From Rhodococcus sp. 105337 (GTDB lineage Bacteria > Actinomycetota > Actinomycetes > Mycobacteriales > Mycobacteriaceae): a DNA stretch of 64,000 nucleotides. Each line of letters opens with the position of its first letter. Within the stretch, counting starts at the first letter, position 1. The notes below the pieces were generated by a model. It searched no databases and was not told the origin of the DNA. It was given only the letters and a program-made list of their open reading frames with translations. Of the stretch, positions 51,101-61,306 are shown one piece after another. Made by a program: the position numbers and the translations under genes. Location of the stretch: the NCBI RefSeq assembly GCF_012844225.1, contig NZ_JABAGQ010000001.1, forward strand, positions 496,001-560,000. The letters are read 5' to 3'.

Positions 51101-51550
51101 AGCCGCCTCGTCGTGGAGCGGAACCTCTTCCGTTATCTCCCGGCGCGGGTGTGCGTCCGACTCGGCGAGGACGGAAACCCGGTAGATTTCGTGAGGGTAC
51201 TCGGCGCGGCGGCACGCACCGGTGCGCAAGTGGAAGTGTCTTCCGCTCTTGAGATTCCACGCGCCGTCCTGTCGGCAACCGGGCAGATGATCGACACGAG
51301 CGTCACCGAAACCGACGCGGAGTGGCTGGATCGGATCTGCTCCGGCGACTCGGTGCGCGTCCGGATGATCGGTGGAGAGCCCCGCACTGTCGCAGAGCGC
51401 CTCGGTGGCCGTTGCGACGTGCCGGTCTGGGATCACCCTGTGACCGAGTCCGGTCGGGTGGAGATGCTGCCCTTCCTTCTCGAACAATCGGTATCGATCA
51501 CGGCACACCGGTTCGGCACCCTCCACCACCTCACCGACGAGATCATCTGA
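48107..51550 (+). CDS. putA: bifunctional proline dehydrogenase / P5C dehydrogenase
   Basis: The 1147-residue protein has a proline dehydrogenase TIM barrel (about 70-450: VSIKVSATIAPHAAWGFDEA, VRVVKGANLPME, ALTPQRIDNVRIGVAGHNLF) and an aldehyde dehydrogenase domain (about 500-990: VTPPWNFPVAIPAGSTLAAL, LMAETSGKNAIVMTPSADPD, FGHAGQKCSAASLVVLVG with the catalytic Cys at about 747). A C-terminal domain of about 150 residues follows. It oxidises proline to glutamate with FAD and NAD. It has no N-terminal DNA-binding helix. The ATG at 48107 has CGGAG at 7-nt spacing; a GTG ten codons upstream is less likely. Confidence 0.95.
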   Translation: MTESTHAPYPPGAIADDAVTLARRWIEESATSTPDRAGRQLAGVLKDPHGLDFTVRFVDGVIRPEDPTVAAHNLAELSREVPSFLPSHLRLALRAGGTLGPEFPHLVVPVARRALRAMVGHLLVDATDRRLGRALAVIRRRRVRLNLNLLGEAVLGDKEAARRFEGTRTLLARDDVDYVSIKVSATIAPHAAWGFDEAVTDIVERLTPLYRLAAQSAPPKFVNLDMEEYRDLEPTIAVFTRLLDLPEFLHLEAGIVVQAYLPDALAALIRLQEWAAARRARGGAPVKVRVVKGANLPMERVEAALRGWPLATWSTKQDTDTNYKRLLHYALTPQRIDNVRIGVAGHNLFDIAYAWLLAGRHGVRHGVDFEMLLGMAQNQADVVRRHVGGLVLYTPVVHPEEFDVALSYLVRRLEEGAGQDNYMSAVFDLREDPSLFEREAQRFRDSVAALDERVPEPNRRQDRHEVPDAADGEGFFNTADTDPSLPRNLAWGRAILERVPSSRLGSDLVRAHTVTSSDRLDAIVAAASDAGRGWGARSAADRATVLERVARRLEARRADLLEIMAAEGGKTLDESDPEVSEAIDFARYYTDRARDLAAVDGARFVPSALTVVTPPWNFPVAIPAGSTLAALASGSAVVLKPAALTARCGSVLAEAMWEAGVPRDVLHLVHLGERSLGTQLISDPRVDRVVLTGAYETAERFRSFRPGLRLMAETSGKNAIVMTPSADPDAAVRDIVQSAFGHAGQKCSAASLVVLVGSVASSRRFRDQLVDAVTSLTVGPAHDPRTRMGPLVEPAHGKLLDALTTLEPGESWLTAPRRLDDEGRLWTPGVREGVQRGSRTHLVEFFGPVLGIMTAADLDEAIDIQNEVDYGLTAGLHSLDTAEIARWLGRVEAGNVYVNRGITGAVVRRQPFGGWKKSSVGAGFKAGGPQYLFGFGSWESLPHKAVDAVAADGATEAVVGRLLTASREWTGTDSGMLRRAFADDARVWRSEFGVPKDVSRLVVERNLFRYLPARVCVRLGEDGNPVDFVRVLGAAARTGAQVEVSSALEIPRAVLSATGQMIDTSVTETDAEWLDRICSGDSVRVRMIGGEPRTVAERLGGRCDVPVWDHPVTESGRVEMLPFLLEQSVSITAHRFGTLHHLTDEII

Positions 51551-51613
51551 GTTCGCCCCGTCCGATTGACCGGAAGCCCTGTGGAACGAATGGATCTGAG
51601 GTGCAATAGGAGC

Positions 51614-51994
51614 ATGGATATCGCCACGACACCCCCCACCGAACGCCGGAAATTGGCGTTGGCGGCTGTGAAGGAATTAGGTCCCAATCGCACGGAAAAG
51701 GCGGCATTGAAGGTTCGGTGTCCCGCCGGCCACACCATCGCGGCCGTGTACGAGACTTCCGCGGGCCCGGTGGTCGTGTCCAAGAGCGGACCGGGCGGGC
51801 GTGGCAACCGCGACCGTGAAGCGACCGGTCACCACGGCGACAAGCTCCATTCCGAGTTCGTCGACACGCTCGAGGCGACGCAGTTCGAGGACGACGGCAT
51901 TCCGTCCGGATGCGCGTGCGGACCGAAAGGGCTGTCCCGCAAAAAGTTACAGGCCGCCTTCGCGGCACAGGAACATGTAGTGAACCTGACCTGA
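51614..51994 (+). CDS. unknown small protein with Cys/His motifs
   Basis: The 126-residue product (from ATG 51614) has KVRCPAGHTIAAVYETSAGP, VSKSGPGGRGNRDREATGHH and GIPSGCACGPKGLSRKKLQA. CPxGH and CxC could form a zinc site like that in other small actinobacterial ribbon proteins. Starts at GTG 51581 or ATG 51590 are possible, since the ribosome site before 51614 is too close. It follows putA by 60 nt and converges on the SGNH hydrolase. No family is recognised. Confidence 0.6.
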   Translation: MDIATTPPTERRKLALAAVKELGPNRTEKAALKVRCPAGHTIAAVYETSAGPVVVSKSGPGGRGNRDREATGHHGDKLHSEFVDTLEATQFEDDGIPSGCACGPKGLSRKKLQAAFAAQEHVVNLT

Positions 51995-51998
51995 CCGG

Positions 51999-53588
51999 TC
52001 AGATCCCCAGGTTCCACCGAATCCGGAACAGATCGAGAACCTGGTCCGCCCAACCGAGCACCGACAGCGACGAGTCGACATTCTGCGGAGGCGCCTGCAC
52101 CAGGGTGTCGTTGCGGAGCAACCGGGCGAAATCCACTTCGACGCGACCCTCGCGCACCGCACCGCGGGGATGCCGGAACTCCACGCCGGCTCGCACCATG
52201 ATGTCGACGATCTCCTGCGCGAGGATGCCGTAGCCGACAGTCGTCGGATGCACGCCGTCCAAGGAGAACACGCCGCCCGTGGCGCGTCCGCCGTTCCCGT
52301 CCGCGGACAGGAACCGGGTGTCCGGGACGGGCATGAGAGCGGCGAGCAGCGGCGGCAGCGGATACGGAGTCCACCACTCCGGACGCGCCGCGAGATCATC
52401 GACGTAGCGGCGCGCGGCCAGACGGTCGAGGATTCCCGCAGAGTCGAGCAGGTACCAGTCGAGACCGTCCCGGCGAGCATCGGCGACTGCCTCCGTGATG
52501 GTGATGTTGTAGAGGTCGATCGCGGTGTCGACCGCGTACGCCTGCGCACCCGTGAGGTGCTCGTCGCGAGCAGGGTCGAAGCGGCCTTCGTCGATCCAGG
52601 GCCGGGTGTAGTACGGAAAGTACGGTGACCCTGACTTCGTGCCGATCCCCCGGGCTATCGGCGCGATGGTGACGTGCGGGACGGTGCACAGGATGATGTG
52701 ACGAGCCTCGACCGTCCGGAGTCGCGCCACGACCTCGGCGAATTCGGCGTCGAAGTGCTCCGGTGTCCAGATCGTGGCGTCGCGGGTGCGCTCGAGTTGC
52801 CGGAAGTCCTCACCGCTCCACACGACCCGCAGTTCGGTGGCGGCGCGCAAAGCGTTGTTGGCGCCCAGGAAGACCACCAGCGTCTCGATACCGGCATCGG
52901 TGCCGTCGTCGTGCTCGGCACCGAGCGCCCGCGCGGCGTCGAACACGGTCTCGTGACGACGCTGCTCGTCCCAGCGCGGATAGACCCTGAGAGCGGCGCG
53001 CTCCGCATTGTTCTCGACGATTTGGTCGACGAGGTTGTCCCGCGGGGTCGCGAGCGCACGTTCGCAGTGTGCCGCGGTCTTCTCCAGCGCGTCCCGCAGA
53101 TCCCAGCCGTAGCAGGAGAGATTGTGGTTGTAGCCGGCCACGATCGGCGCCTCGGCACCCGGGCCGCGCTCCCAGTAGTCCTCGACCTCGTCCATGAACC
53201 CGCGCACAGCGAACAAGGCCGTCGGAAGTTCCCACACGTCGAGACGGCCCCCGTATCGATCCTCGAGCCGGCGCAACAACAATTCGACGTTGAGTGGCAG
53301 CCCCCCGGGTCCTCCGAAGCGGGGATACCGGAAGGCCGCAAGGATGCCCAGTTCGTAGGCGACGATCGCGGGTACCGACACCTCCGTCCGGTAGATCGCA
53401 CCGCTCTGGAATCCCTGGAGAAGCGAGTCGCCGACGGCGACGAGCCGATGGGGCGGAACCCCGCGCGGGGTCGGGCGGTCGACGGCGATACCGGCGGTCG
53501 GATCGAAGACCGGCGGGCGGGGAGCGCGCTGGGCCTGTGCCACGACAGAGTCCGGGGTTCCCTCCGGCAACGCGGCCTGTGCGGACAC
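51999..53588 (-). CDS. SGNH/GDSL hydrolase
   Basis: The 529-residue protein starts with GTG (VSAQAALPEGTPDSVVAQAQ). It has block I LVAVGDSLLQGFQSGAIY (Ser nucleophile, about 51-68), the Asn block LVVFLGANNALRA, and block V FSLDGVHPTTVGYGILAQEI with the Asp/His pair. It has no signal peptide and is larger than most SGNH lipases, with a long central insertion (about 90-230). A cytoplasmic esterase or acyl-hydrolase is likely; the substrate is unknown. It is a single-gene unit. Confidence 0.85.
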   Translation of the reverse strand: MSAQAALPEGTPDSVVAQAQRAPRPPVFDPTAGIAVDRPTPRGVPPHRLVAVGDSLLQGFQSGAIYRTEVSVPAIVAYELGILAAFRYPRFGGPGGLPLNVELLLRRLEDRYGGRLDVWELPTALFAVRGFMDEVEDYWERGPGAEAPIVAGYNHNLSCYGWDLRDALEKTAAHCERALATPRDNLVDQIVENNAERAALRVYPRWDEQRRHETVFDAARALGAEHDDGTDAGIETLVVFLGANNALRAATELRVVWSGEDFRQLERTRDATIWTPEHFDAEFAEVVARLRTVEARHIILCTVPHVTIAPIARGIGTKSGSPYFPYYTRPWIDEGRFDPARDEHLTGAQAYAVDTAIDLYNITITEAVADARRDGLDWYLLDSAGILDRLAARRYVDDLAARPEWWTPYPLPPLLAALMPVPDTRFLSADGNGGRATGGVFSLDGVHPTTVGYGILAQEIVDIMVRAGVEFRHPRGAVREGRVEVDFARLLRNDTLVQAPPQNVDSSLSVLGWADQVLDLFRIRWNLGI

Positions 53589-53744
53589 GGGGCCACCCCC
53601 TCGGTGTGTCGTCCGTCGAGCGTGGGCCGCGTGCGTGAGGTCTGTCAAGGGTGCGGTGAGGTGTCGCCGGTGCGCGAGAATATGCAGACTGGACGGGACC
53701 ATCGTGGCCGTACGGCCACCGAACACGGAGAAGCAGGAGGGTGG

Positions 53745-54068
53745 ATGACGAGCGCCGACTTCGCCCACACCGACCGCGCCGAGAAGAATCGCCGGGAGAA
53801 GGCGGTGGGCCTCGCCCGCTACACCTGGAACCGCGGTGTCTCCGGCGCGGAGTTGCTGGCCATGTCCGACGACACGCGCAGGCGGCTGGCACGAGCCGCA
53901 GACGCCCACCCGCCGCGCACGATGGAAACGTGGGCGCTCGTGGCGCAGTTGCTCGACGAGAAGACCGCATGGGCGCACGAGCACCCGGATCATCCTTCGG
54001 CCACGCGCACCCACCCCGACGAGAAGATCATGTGGGTCAAGCCGCCGGTCAGGTCCTGGCTCGACTGA
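53745..54068 (+). CDS. small unknown protein
   Basis: The 107-residue product starts at the ATG after AGGAGG with 4-nt spacing. It is highly charged and helical (DRAEKNRREKAVGLARYTWN, AELLAMSDDTRRRLARAADA) and ends EKIMWVKPPVRSWLD. It may be nucleic-acid-binding, but no known domain is recognised. It lies 35 nt upstream of the TetR gene and may be co-transcribed with it. Confidence 0.6.
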   Translation: MTSADFAHTDRAEKNRREKAVGLARYTWNRGVSGAELLAMSDDTRRRLARAADAHPPRTMETWALVAQLLDEKTAWAHEHPDHPSATRTHPDEKIMWVKPPVRSWLD

Positions 54069-54103
54069 CGCGAGGGTGCGACTGCGGGGCGGAGGTGGTA
54101 GAA

Positions 54104-56424
<2,321 letters not shown>

Positions 56425-56540
56425 CGGCCGGTTCCGCACGCCAGGGACCGAGAGGTCCGGCGCAGCGCGCGGAACCTCACGTGATCGAATGGACGCCCAG
56501 AGGCGACATGCCGCGGCGGGCAGGCAACGGGAGGCGACAC

Positions 56541-57314
56541 ATGGGTCGGAGCATCACACCGGTCCGCGTCAAGGACGTGACGATCGGCGAGGGCACACCC
56601 AAGATCATCGTGCCCGTCACCGGCCGGACCCCGGACGAGCTGCACGCGCAGGTCGAGGCACTGTCCGGGCAGGTCGCCGATGTCGTGGAGTGGCGGGTCG
56701 ACTTCTTCGGCACCCTCGAGGACACCGCGTCGGTGGTCGCCCAGGCGCACGCGCTCGCCGGCGCCCTCGGTGCCACGCCGCTGCTCGCGACCTGCCGGAC
56801 CGCGCACGAGGGCGGACAGGCCACCTCCGGCGACGACGCGTACGCCGAGCTGGCGATCGCGCTCGCGGAGAGCGGTGTCGTGGATCTGATCGACGTGGAG
56901 TACCGGCGCGAGAGCCGCGCGGTGAAGCGGATCGTCGCGTCCGCCCATGCTCGGAACGTCGCGGTGGTCGCGTCCAACCACGATTTCGATGCCACGCCCT
57001 CGAAAGACGAGATCGTCTCGCGGTTGCGTGCGATGCAGGCACTCGGAGCGGACATCTGCAAGATCGCGGTGATGCCCCGGTCCGCTGTCGACGTGCTCAC
57101 CCTGCTCGATGCGACACGCATCATGCACGAGGAGTACGCGGATCGCCCGCTGATCACCATGTCGATGGGTGGCCTGGGGGTGGTCTCCCGGCTCGCCGGT
57201 CAGGTGTTCGGTTCCGCCGCGACCTTCGGGATGGTGGGCACGGCATCGGCACCCGGGCAGGTCGACGCCTCGGAACTGCGCGCGCTGCTCGACGTCCTCG
57301 AGCGGTCGCGGTAG
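56541..57314 (+). CDS. aroD: type I 3-dehydroquinate dehydratase
   Basis: The 257-residue TIM-barrel protein has KIIVPVTGRTPDELHAQVEA, VVEWRVDFFG, LIDVEYRRES, VASNHDFDATPSKDEIVSRL (catalytic His region), ICKIAVMPRSAVDVLTLL with the Schiff-base Lys, and TMSMGGLGVVSRLAGQVFGS. It dehydrates 3-dehydroquinate to 3-dehydroshikimate by the covalent type I mechanism. Actinobacteria more often use the unrelated type II enzyme. The ATG follows GGGAGG with 7-nt spacing. It lies 117 nt after the exporter in the same direction. Confidence 0.92.
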   Translation: MGRSITPVRVKDVTIGEGTPKIIVPVTGRTPDELHAQVEALSGQVADVVEWRVDFFGTLEDTASVVAQAHALAGALGATPLLATCRTAHEGGQATSGDDAYAELAIALAESGVVDLIDVEYRRESRAVKRIVASAHARNVAVVASNHDFDATPSKDEIVSRLRAMQALGADICKIAVMPRSAVDVLTLLDATRIMHEEYADRPLITMSMGGLGVVSRLAGQVFGSAATFGMVGTASAPGQVDASELRALLDVLERSR

Positions 57315-57315
57315 G

Positions 57316-57343
57316 CGCCGTCCGGCACCTCTACCGGCCGGCG
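57316..57343. terminator. hairpin between convergent aroD and hydrolase genes
   Basis: CGCCGTCCGG and CCGGCCGGCG form a 10-bp stem with one mismatch and an 8-nt loop in the 16-nt space between the convergent stops and the first codons of the hydrolase end. There is no T-tract. Confidence 0.4.
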
Positions 57344-58254
57344 TCCGCGTCGTCCCACAGTTTCATCAGCGTCGTGAGAATCTCCTGGGCGGCACCGAGA
57401 CCGGCGAGATGACTCTCACCCGGCAGATGATGGAACTCCGCGTCGGGCAGCAGATCCACCATGTGCAGGCCGTGTTCGAACGGAATGATGTGGTCGCTGT
57501 CGCCGTGCCACCAGCGGACCGGCACCTTCACGTCCGACACGCGAAAGCCCCAGTCGCGGGTGAACACCACGATGTCGGCGAACGGCGCGGAGATGCGGTG
57601 CCGGCTGCCGTTGAGCAGGTCGTCGAGGAACATCGCCTTGAACTCCGGCCTCGCGAGCAGACGGCGGTCGGCCTCCGGCGAGAGTCGTCCGTAGAGGTCG
57701 ATGATCGGCGACCCCAAGGGCCGGACCAGCCGGATACCGGCGCTCAGTGCGGTACCGATGGGGGCGCCCGCCACCTGAAGGACCGGCGCGACGAACGTTC
57801 CCAGTCGCATCAGCGCACTGCTGATCGCCTCCGGACCGACCACCGGGGCGACACCGCCGAGCACTGCGGCCGCCACCACCCGATCCTGCAGCGCGTACGC
57901 GGACGCCAGCGTGAAGGGACCGCCGCCGGAGAGGCCGACAACCGCCATCCGATCGACGCCCAGGGTGTCGGCGATGATCTCCAGGTCGTCGGTGAAGGCC
58001 AGGACGTTCTCGTACAGGTGCGGGGTCGACGACCCGATCCCCGGACGGTCGATCCCGATCAGCCGGATGTTCTCCCGTTCGGCGAAGGCGCGGGCTTCGA
58101 CGGGGATCTGGCGGCGCGCTCCCGGGGTGCCGTGCAGCCAGAACACCGCGCGTCCCTGCGCGGAGCCGAATTCGGCGAAACCGAGACGGCGACCGTTTCC
58201 GACCGCGACCGTACCTTCGAGCTTCGGTCGTTCGACGTCCATGCGCGTCAGCAT
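57331..58254 (-). CDS. alpha/beta hydrolase
   Basis: The 307-residue protein has VFWLHGTPGARRQIPVEARA (oxyanion HGTPG), LIGIDRPGIGSSTPH, the nucleophile elbow VVGLSGGGPFTLASAYAL (Ser at about 108), the acid near WWHGDSDHIIPFEHG and His in LPGESHLAG. All of the triad is present. It may be an epoxide hydrolase, esterase or lipase. An ATG four codons inside (MDVERPKL) could be the true start. It is divergent from the SDR gene. Confidence 0.88.
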   Translation of the reverse strand: MLTRMDVERPKLEGTVAVGNGRRLGFAEFGSAQGRAVFWLHGTPGARRQIPVEARAFAERENIRLIGIDRPGIGSSTPHLYENVLAFTDDLEIIADTLGVDRMAVVGLSGGGPFTLASAYALQDRVVAAAVLGGVAPVVGPEAISSALMRLGTFVAPVLQVAGAPIGTALSAGIRLVRPLGSPIIDLYGRLSPEADRRLLARPEFKAMFLDDLLNGSRHRISAPFADIVVFTRDWGFRVSDVKVPVRWWHGDSDHIIPFEHGLHMVDLLPDAEFHHLPGESHLAGLGAAQEILTTLMKLWDDADAGR

Positions 58255-58369
58255 GGCATGTGTCGGCGGTCACGTACATCTCCGCGACGTGCTTCGGCCG
58301 GGCGATTTCGCAGACCCCGGCGCCCGGACGGTGGTCTGATGGAAGCGTCACCCACGAAGGGACCGATTC

Positions 58370-59104
58370 ATGACCGAATCCTCGAACTCGGGCCGCGTGG
58401 CGGTGGTAACCGGCGCGTCGTCCGGCATCGGTGCCGCGACCGCACGTGCCCTCGCGGGCGCGGGCTTCCGCGTCGCGCTGCTCGCACGTCGCCTCGCCCG
58501 GATCGAAGCTCTCGCGGCCGACCTGGGCAGCGGTGCGCTCGCGATCCGGGCCGACGTGACCGACCGCGATTCCCTCGTCGCCGCTGCTCAGCGGGTGCAG
58601 GACGCGTTCGGCGGAGCGGACGTCCTGATCAACAACGCGGGCGTCATGCTGCTCGGACCGTTCTCGCCGAAGTTTCACGACGACTACCGCAGGATGATCG
58701 AGGTCAACCTGCTCGGGGCCATCACGACCACCGAGGTCTTCCTCGAGCAGCTTCGGGACGGTGGCGGGGACCTCGTCAACATCTCCTCGGTTGCCGGACG
58801 TACCGCCCGGCCCACCAACGGTGTCTATGCCGCCACGAAGTGGGGAATCAACGGCTGGTCCGAGTCACTGCGCCAGGAACTGCACCCCGACGTGCGCGTG
58901 ATGCTCATCGAGCCCGGAATCGTCGACACCGAGTTGCCGACGCACATCACCGACAACGCGACCCGGCAGGTCGTGCAACAGGGTTACGACGCCTCCACGG
59001 TGGAGCCACCCGACATCGCGGACGTGATCGTCTTCGCGCTGACCCGTCCCCGTCATCTGACCATCAACGAGATCCTTCTCCGCCCCTCCGACCAGGCCGG
59101 CTGA
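58370..59104 (+). CDS. short-chain dehydrogenase/reductase
   Basis: The 244-residue Rossmann protein has VVTGASSGIGAATARALAGA, DVLINNAGVMLLG, the catalytic Ser in NISSVAGRTARP and YAATKWGINGWSESL with the YxxxK pair. LLARRLARIEALAADLG with Arg after the second strand favours NADP(H). It probably reduces a ketone or oxidises a secondary alcohol. It lies 122 nt upstream of the P450 gene in the same direction, so it may act on the same compound. Confidence 0.92.
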   Translation: MTESSNSGRVAVVTGASSGIGAATARALAGAGFRVALLARRLARIEALAADLGSGALAIRADVTDRDSLVAAAQRVQDAFGGADVLINNAGVMLLGPFSPKFHDDYRRMIEVNLLGAITTTEVFLEQLRDGGGDLVNISSVAGRTARPTNGVYAATKWGINGWSESLRQELHPDVRVMLIEPGIVDTELPTHITDNATRQVVQQGYDASTVEPPDIADVIVFALTRPRHLTINEILLRPSDQAG

Positions 59105-59226
59105 GCGTGCCCGGAGTACTGCGGTCGCACGCGGATGTCGATCGAACGCCACACTCGGTGTGATGCGGGTTACAGTAATCTGACCACAGCCAGAGTCAGA
59201 TCCCGATCCGACGGGAGATGTACCCC

Positions 59227-60573
59227 GTGACGAAGATGCTCGCTCCCCCGCCGCCCGGTCTCGAGCCCGTCCCCGGCGACAGCGGACTCCCGTACATCGG
59301 CTACGCGCTGGACTACATGCGGGACCCGATCAAGGCCTACGACAAGCGTTTCCACCGGCACGGCCCCGTGTCGTGGTTCCGGTTCGCCGGGCGCCCGTGG
59401 GTCGTGCTCATCGGGCCCGACGCCGTGGGGGCGGCATTGCAGAACCGCGACCGCGCCCTGCAGAGCGGCCCGGGATGGCGCGCGTTGATCGGCCCCTTCT
59501 TCGACCGCGGACTGATGCTCATGGACGGCGACGAGCACACCGCGCATCGCCGGATCATGGCGAAAGCCTTCACGCGCGACCGCCTCGCGCTCTACACCGA
59601 CGCGATGCATCCGTCGATCGAACGCACGCTCGACACCTGGGTCCCCGGTGACGGCTTCCGGGCCTACCCCGCGCTCAAGGAACTCACCCTGAGTCTGGCC
59701 ACCGAAATCTTCATGGGCGGCGCCGAGGGCTCGTCGGACCAGGAGATGCAGGAGGTCAACCGCGCCTTCATCGGGTGCGTACAGGCGGCGACCGCGATCG
59801 TCCGCTATCCGTTGCCCGGCAGCAGGTGGCGCAAGGGCATCCAGGGACGCAAGCGGCTCGAGGCGTTCTTCCGCCGCTACCTGCCCGCACGGCGCGCAGC
59901 CGAGGGCAACGACATCTTCTCGGTCTTCTGCCACGTGGAGTCCGAGGACGGGGAACGGTTCTCGGACGACGACGTCGTCAACCACATGATCTTCCTGATG
60001 ATGGCAGCACACGACACCTCCACCATCACGCTCTCGACGGCGATGCAATACCTCGGCCAGTACCCCGAGTGGCAGGAGCGGTGCCGCGAGGAATCCGAAG
60101 CGCTCGGCACCGCGACGCCCGGCTTCGCGCAACTCGACGACCTCACCGCGCTCGATCTGGTGATCAAGGAGTGCCAGCGCCTGGTCACGCCGGTACCCGG
60201 CGTCGTGCGCCGGGCAGGGGCCGACACCGAGATCCTGGGGCATTTCATTCCCAAGGGCACGCTCGTCAACGTCGGTGTCCACTACAGCCACCACATGGCC
60301 GAATTGTGGCCGGATCCCGAACGTTTCGACCCCGAGCGGTTCGCTCCCGAACGGCGGGAGGACCGCGTCCATCCCCACGCGTGGACGCCTTTCGGCGGTG
60401 GCGTGCACCGCTGTCTCGGGCAGCACTTCTCGGGCGCCGAGATCAAGTCGGTGCTGCACCACCTGCTGCTCCGGTACGAGTGGGACGTACCCGCCGACTA
60501 CGTCGCACCGATGAACTTCACGTCGCTGCCGTTTCCCGACGACGGAGGGCCGATCAACCTCCGCGCCAGGTGA
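59227..60573 (+). CDS. cytochrome P450
   Basis: The GTG at 59227 is preferred because GGGAG lies 9 nt upstream; the ATG at 59218 abuts that site. The 448-residue product has the I-helix MMAAHDTSTITLSTAM (acid-alcohol pair DT), the K-helix ExxR in VIKECQRLVTP, ERFAPERREDRVHPHAWTPF, and the heme loop FGGGVHRCLGQHFSGAE with the Cys ligand. It is a soluble class I-type bacterial P450. No ferredoxin gene is adjacent. The N-terminus is Pro-rich (APPPPGLEPVPGD). Substrate unknown. Confidence 0.93.
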   Translation: MTKMLAPPPPGLEPVPGDSGLPYIGYALDYMRDPIKAYDKRFHRHGPVSWFRFAGRPWVVLIGPDAVGAALQNRDRALQSGPGWRALIGPFFDRGLMLMDGDEHTAHRRIMAKAFTRDRLALYTDAMHPSIERTLDTWVPGDGFRAYPALKELTLSLATEIFMGGAEGSSDQEMQEVNRAFIGCVQAATAIVRYPLPGSRWRKGIQGRKRLEAFFRRYLPARRAAEGNDIFSVFCHVESEDGERFSDDDVVNHMIFLMMAAHDTSTITLSTAMQYLGQYPEWQERCREESEALGTATPGFAQLDDLTALDLVIKECQRLVTPVPGVVRRAGADTEILGHFIPKGTLVNVGVHYSHHMAELWPDPERFDPERFAPERREDRVHPHAWTPFGGGVHRCLGQHFSGAEIKSVLHHLLLRYEWDVPADYVAPMNFTSLPFPDDGGPINLRAR

Positions 60574-60583
60574 CCGCTCCGCT

Positions 60584-61303
60584 TCAGCACGCCGAGAGAA
60601 CGCGGGCCATGGCGTCGCGCTCTTCCGGGGTGACCCACAGCCGGTACTCGACCTTCACCTCGACCTGGCGCGCCACGTAGTCGCAGTGGTAACCCGCGTT
60701 GGGTGGCAGCCAGGCGGAAGCGTCGGAGTCGCCTTTGGACTGGTTGGTACGGCCGTCGACCGCCTGCAGATTGCGCGGATCGTTGGCCAGGTTGCGACGC
60801 GCCTGGTCGTCGAGGTGGCGCGCACCCTTCTTCCACGCGTCGGACAATGCCACGATGTGGTCGATCTGCACCGCGGAGGACGTGTCGGTACCGCGTCGGA
60901 AGAAGATCTCCAGGTTCGTGTACGTATCCCGCAGGGTGCCGGTCCGGACCGTGCAGTCCTTCGTGGCGGGCTCGAGCGAGATGTCGACGAGGTCGCGCTT
61001 GAGAATGTCGTTGCGGGTGTCGCAGCCGTTGCGGCCGAACCCGACCGTGACGTTGTCGGTCCAGGCGGGCCCGAAGAGCTCACGGCTGTAGCCGTCCTGA
61101 GGATCGGCGGCGCGTACCGGCAGCGCCGAGAGCGCCGCGAGGACCGCCGTGGGGTCGCCTCCCGTGGCAATCCCCACCGGCGGCTCCGCTGCCCCCGACT
61201 CGTCGGTGACGACGGGTTCGAGGACGACGACCGCGATCGAGACCGCGATGAAGCACAGAATCCACAGCCATCGAGGAATCGACGGCTGTCCTGTACGGGC
61301 CAT
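60584..61303 (-). CDS. secreted HNH-type endonuclease (DUF1524)
   Basis: The 239-residue protein has an N-terminal membrane/signal segment (PRWLWILCFIAVSIAVVVLE, 10-29). The exported domain has RNGCDTRNDILKRDLVDISL, VQIDHIVALSDAWKKGARHL (DH with a metal His) and LANDPRNLQAVDGRTNQSKG (N..N/H pattern), then WLPPNAGYHCDYVARQVEVK. This matches secreted actinobacterial HNH nucleases, thought to degrade extracellular DNA. The last Cys pair may form a disulfide. It ends 10 nt from the P450 gene. Confidence 0.88.
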   Translation of the reverse strand: MARTGQPSIPRWLWILCFIAVSIAVVVLEPVVTDESGAAEPPVGIATGGDPTAVLAALSALPVRAADPQDGYSRELFGPAWTDNVTVGFGRNGCDTRNDILKRDLVDISLEPATKDCTVRTGTLRDTYTNLEIFFRRGTDTSSAVQIDHIVALSDAWKKGARHLDDQARRNLANDPRNLQAVDGRTNQSKGDSDASAWLPPNAGYHCDYVARQVEVKVEYRLWVTPEERDAMARVLSAC

Positions 61304-61306
61304 GTA

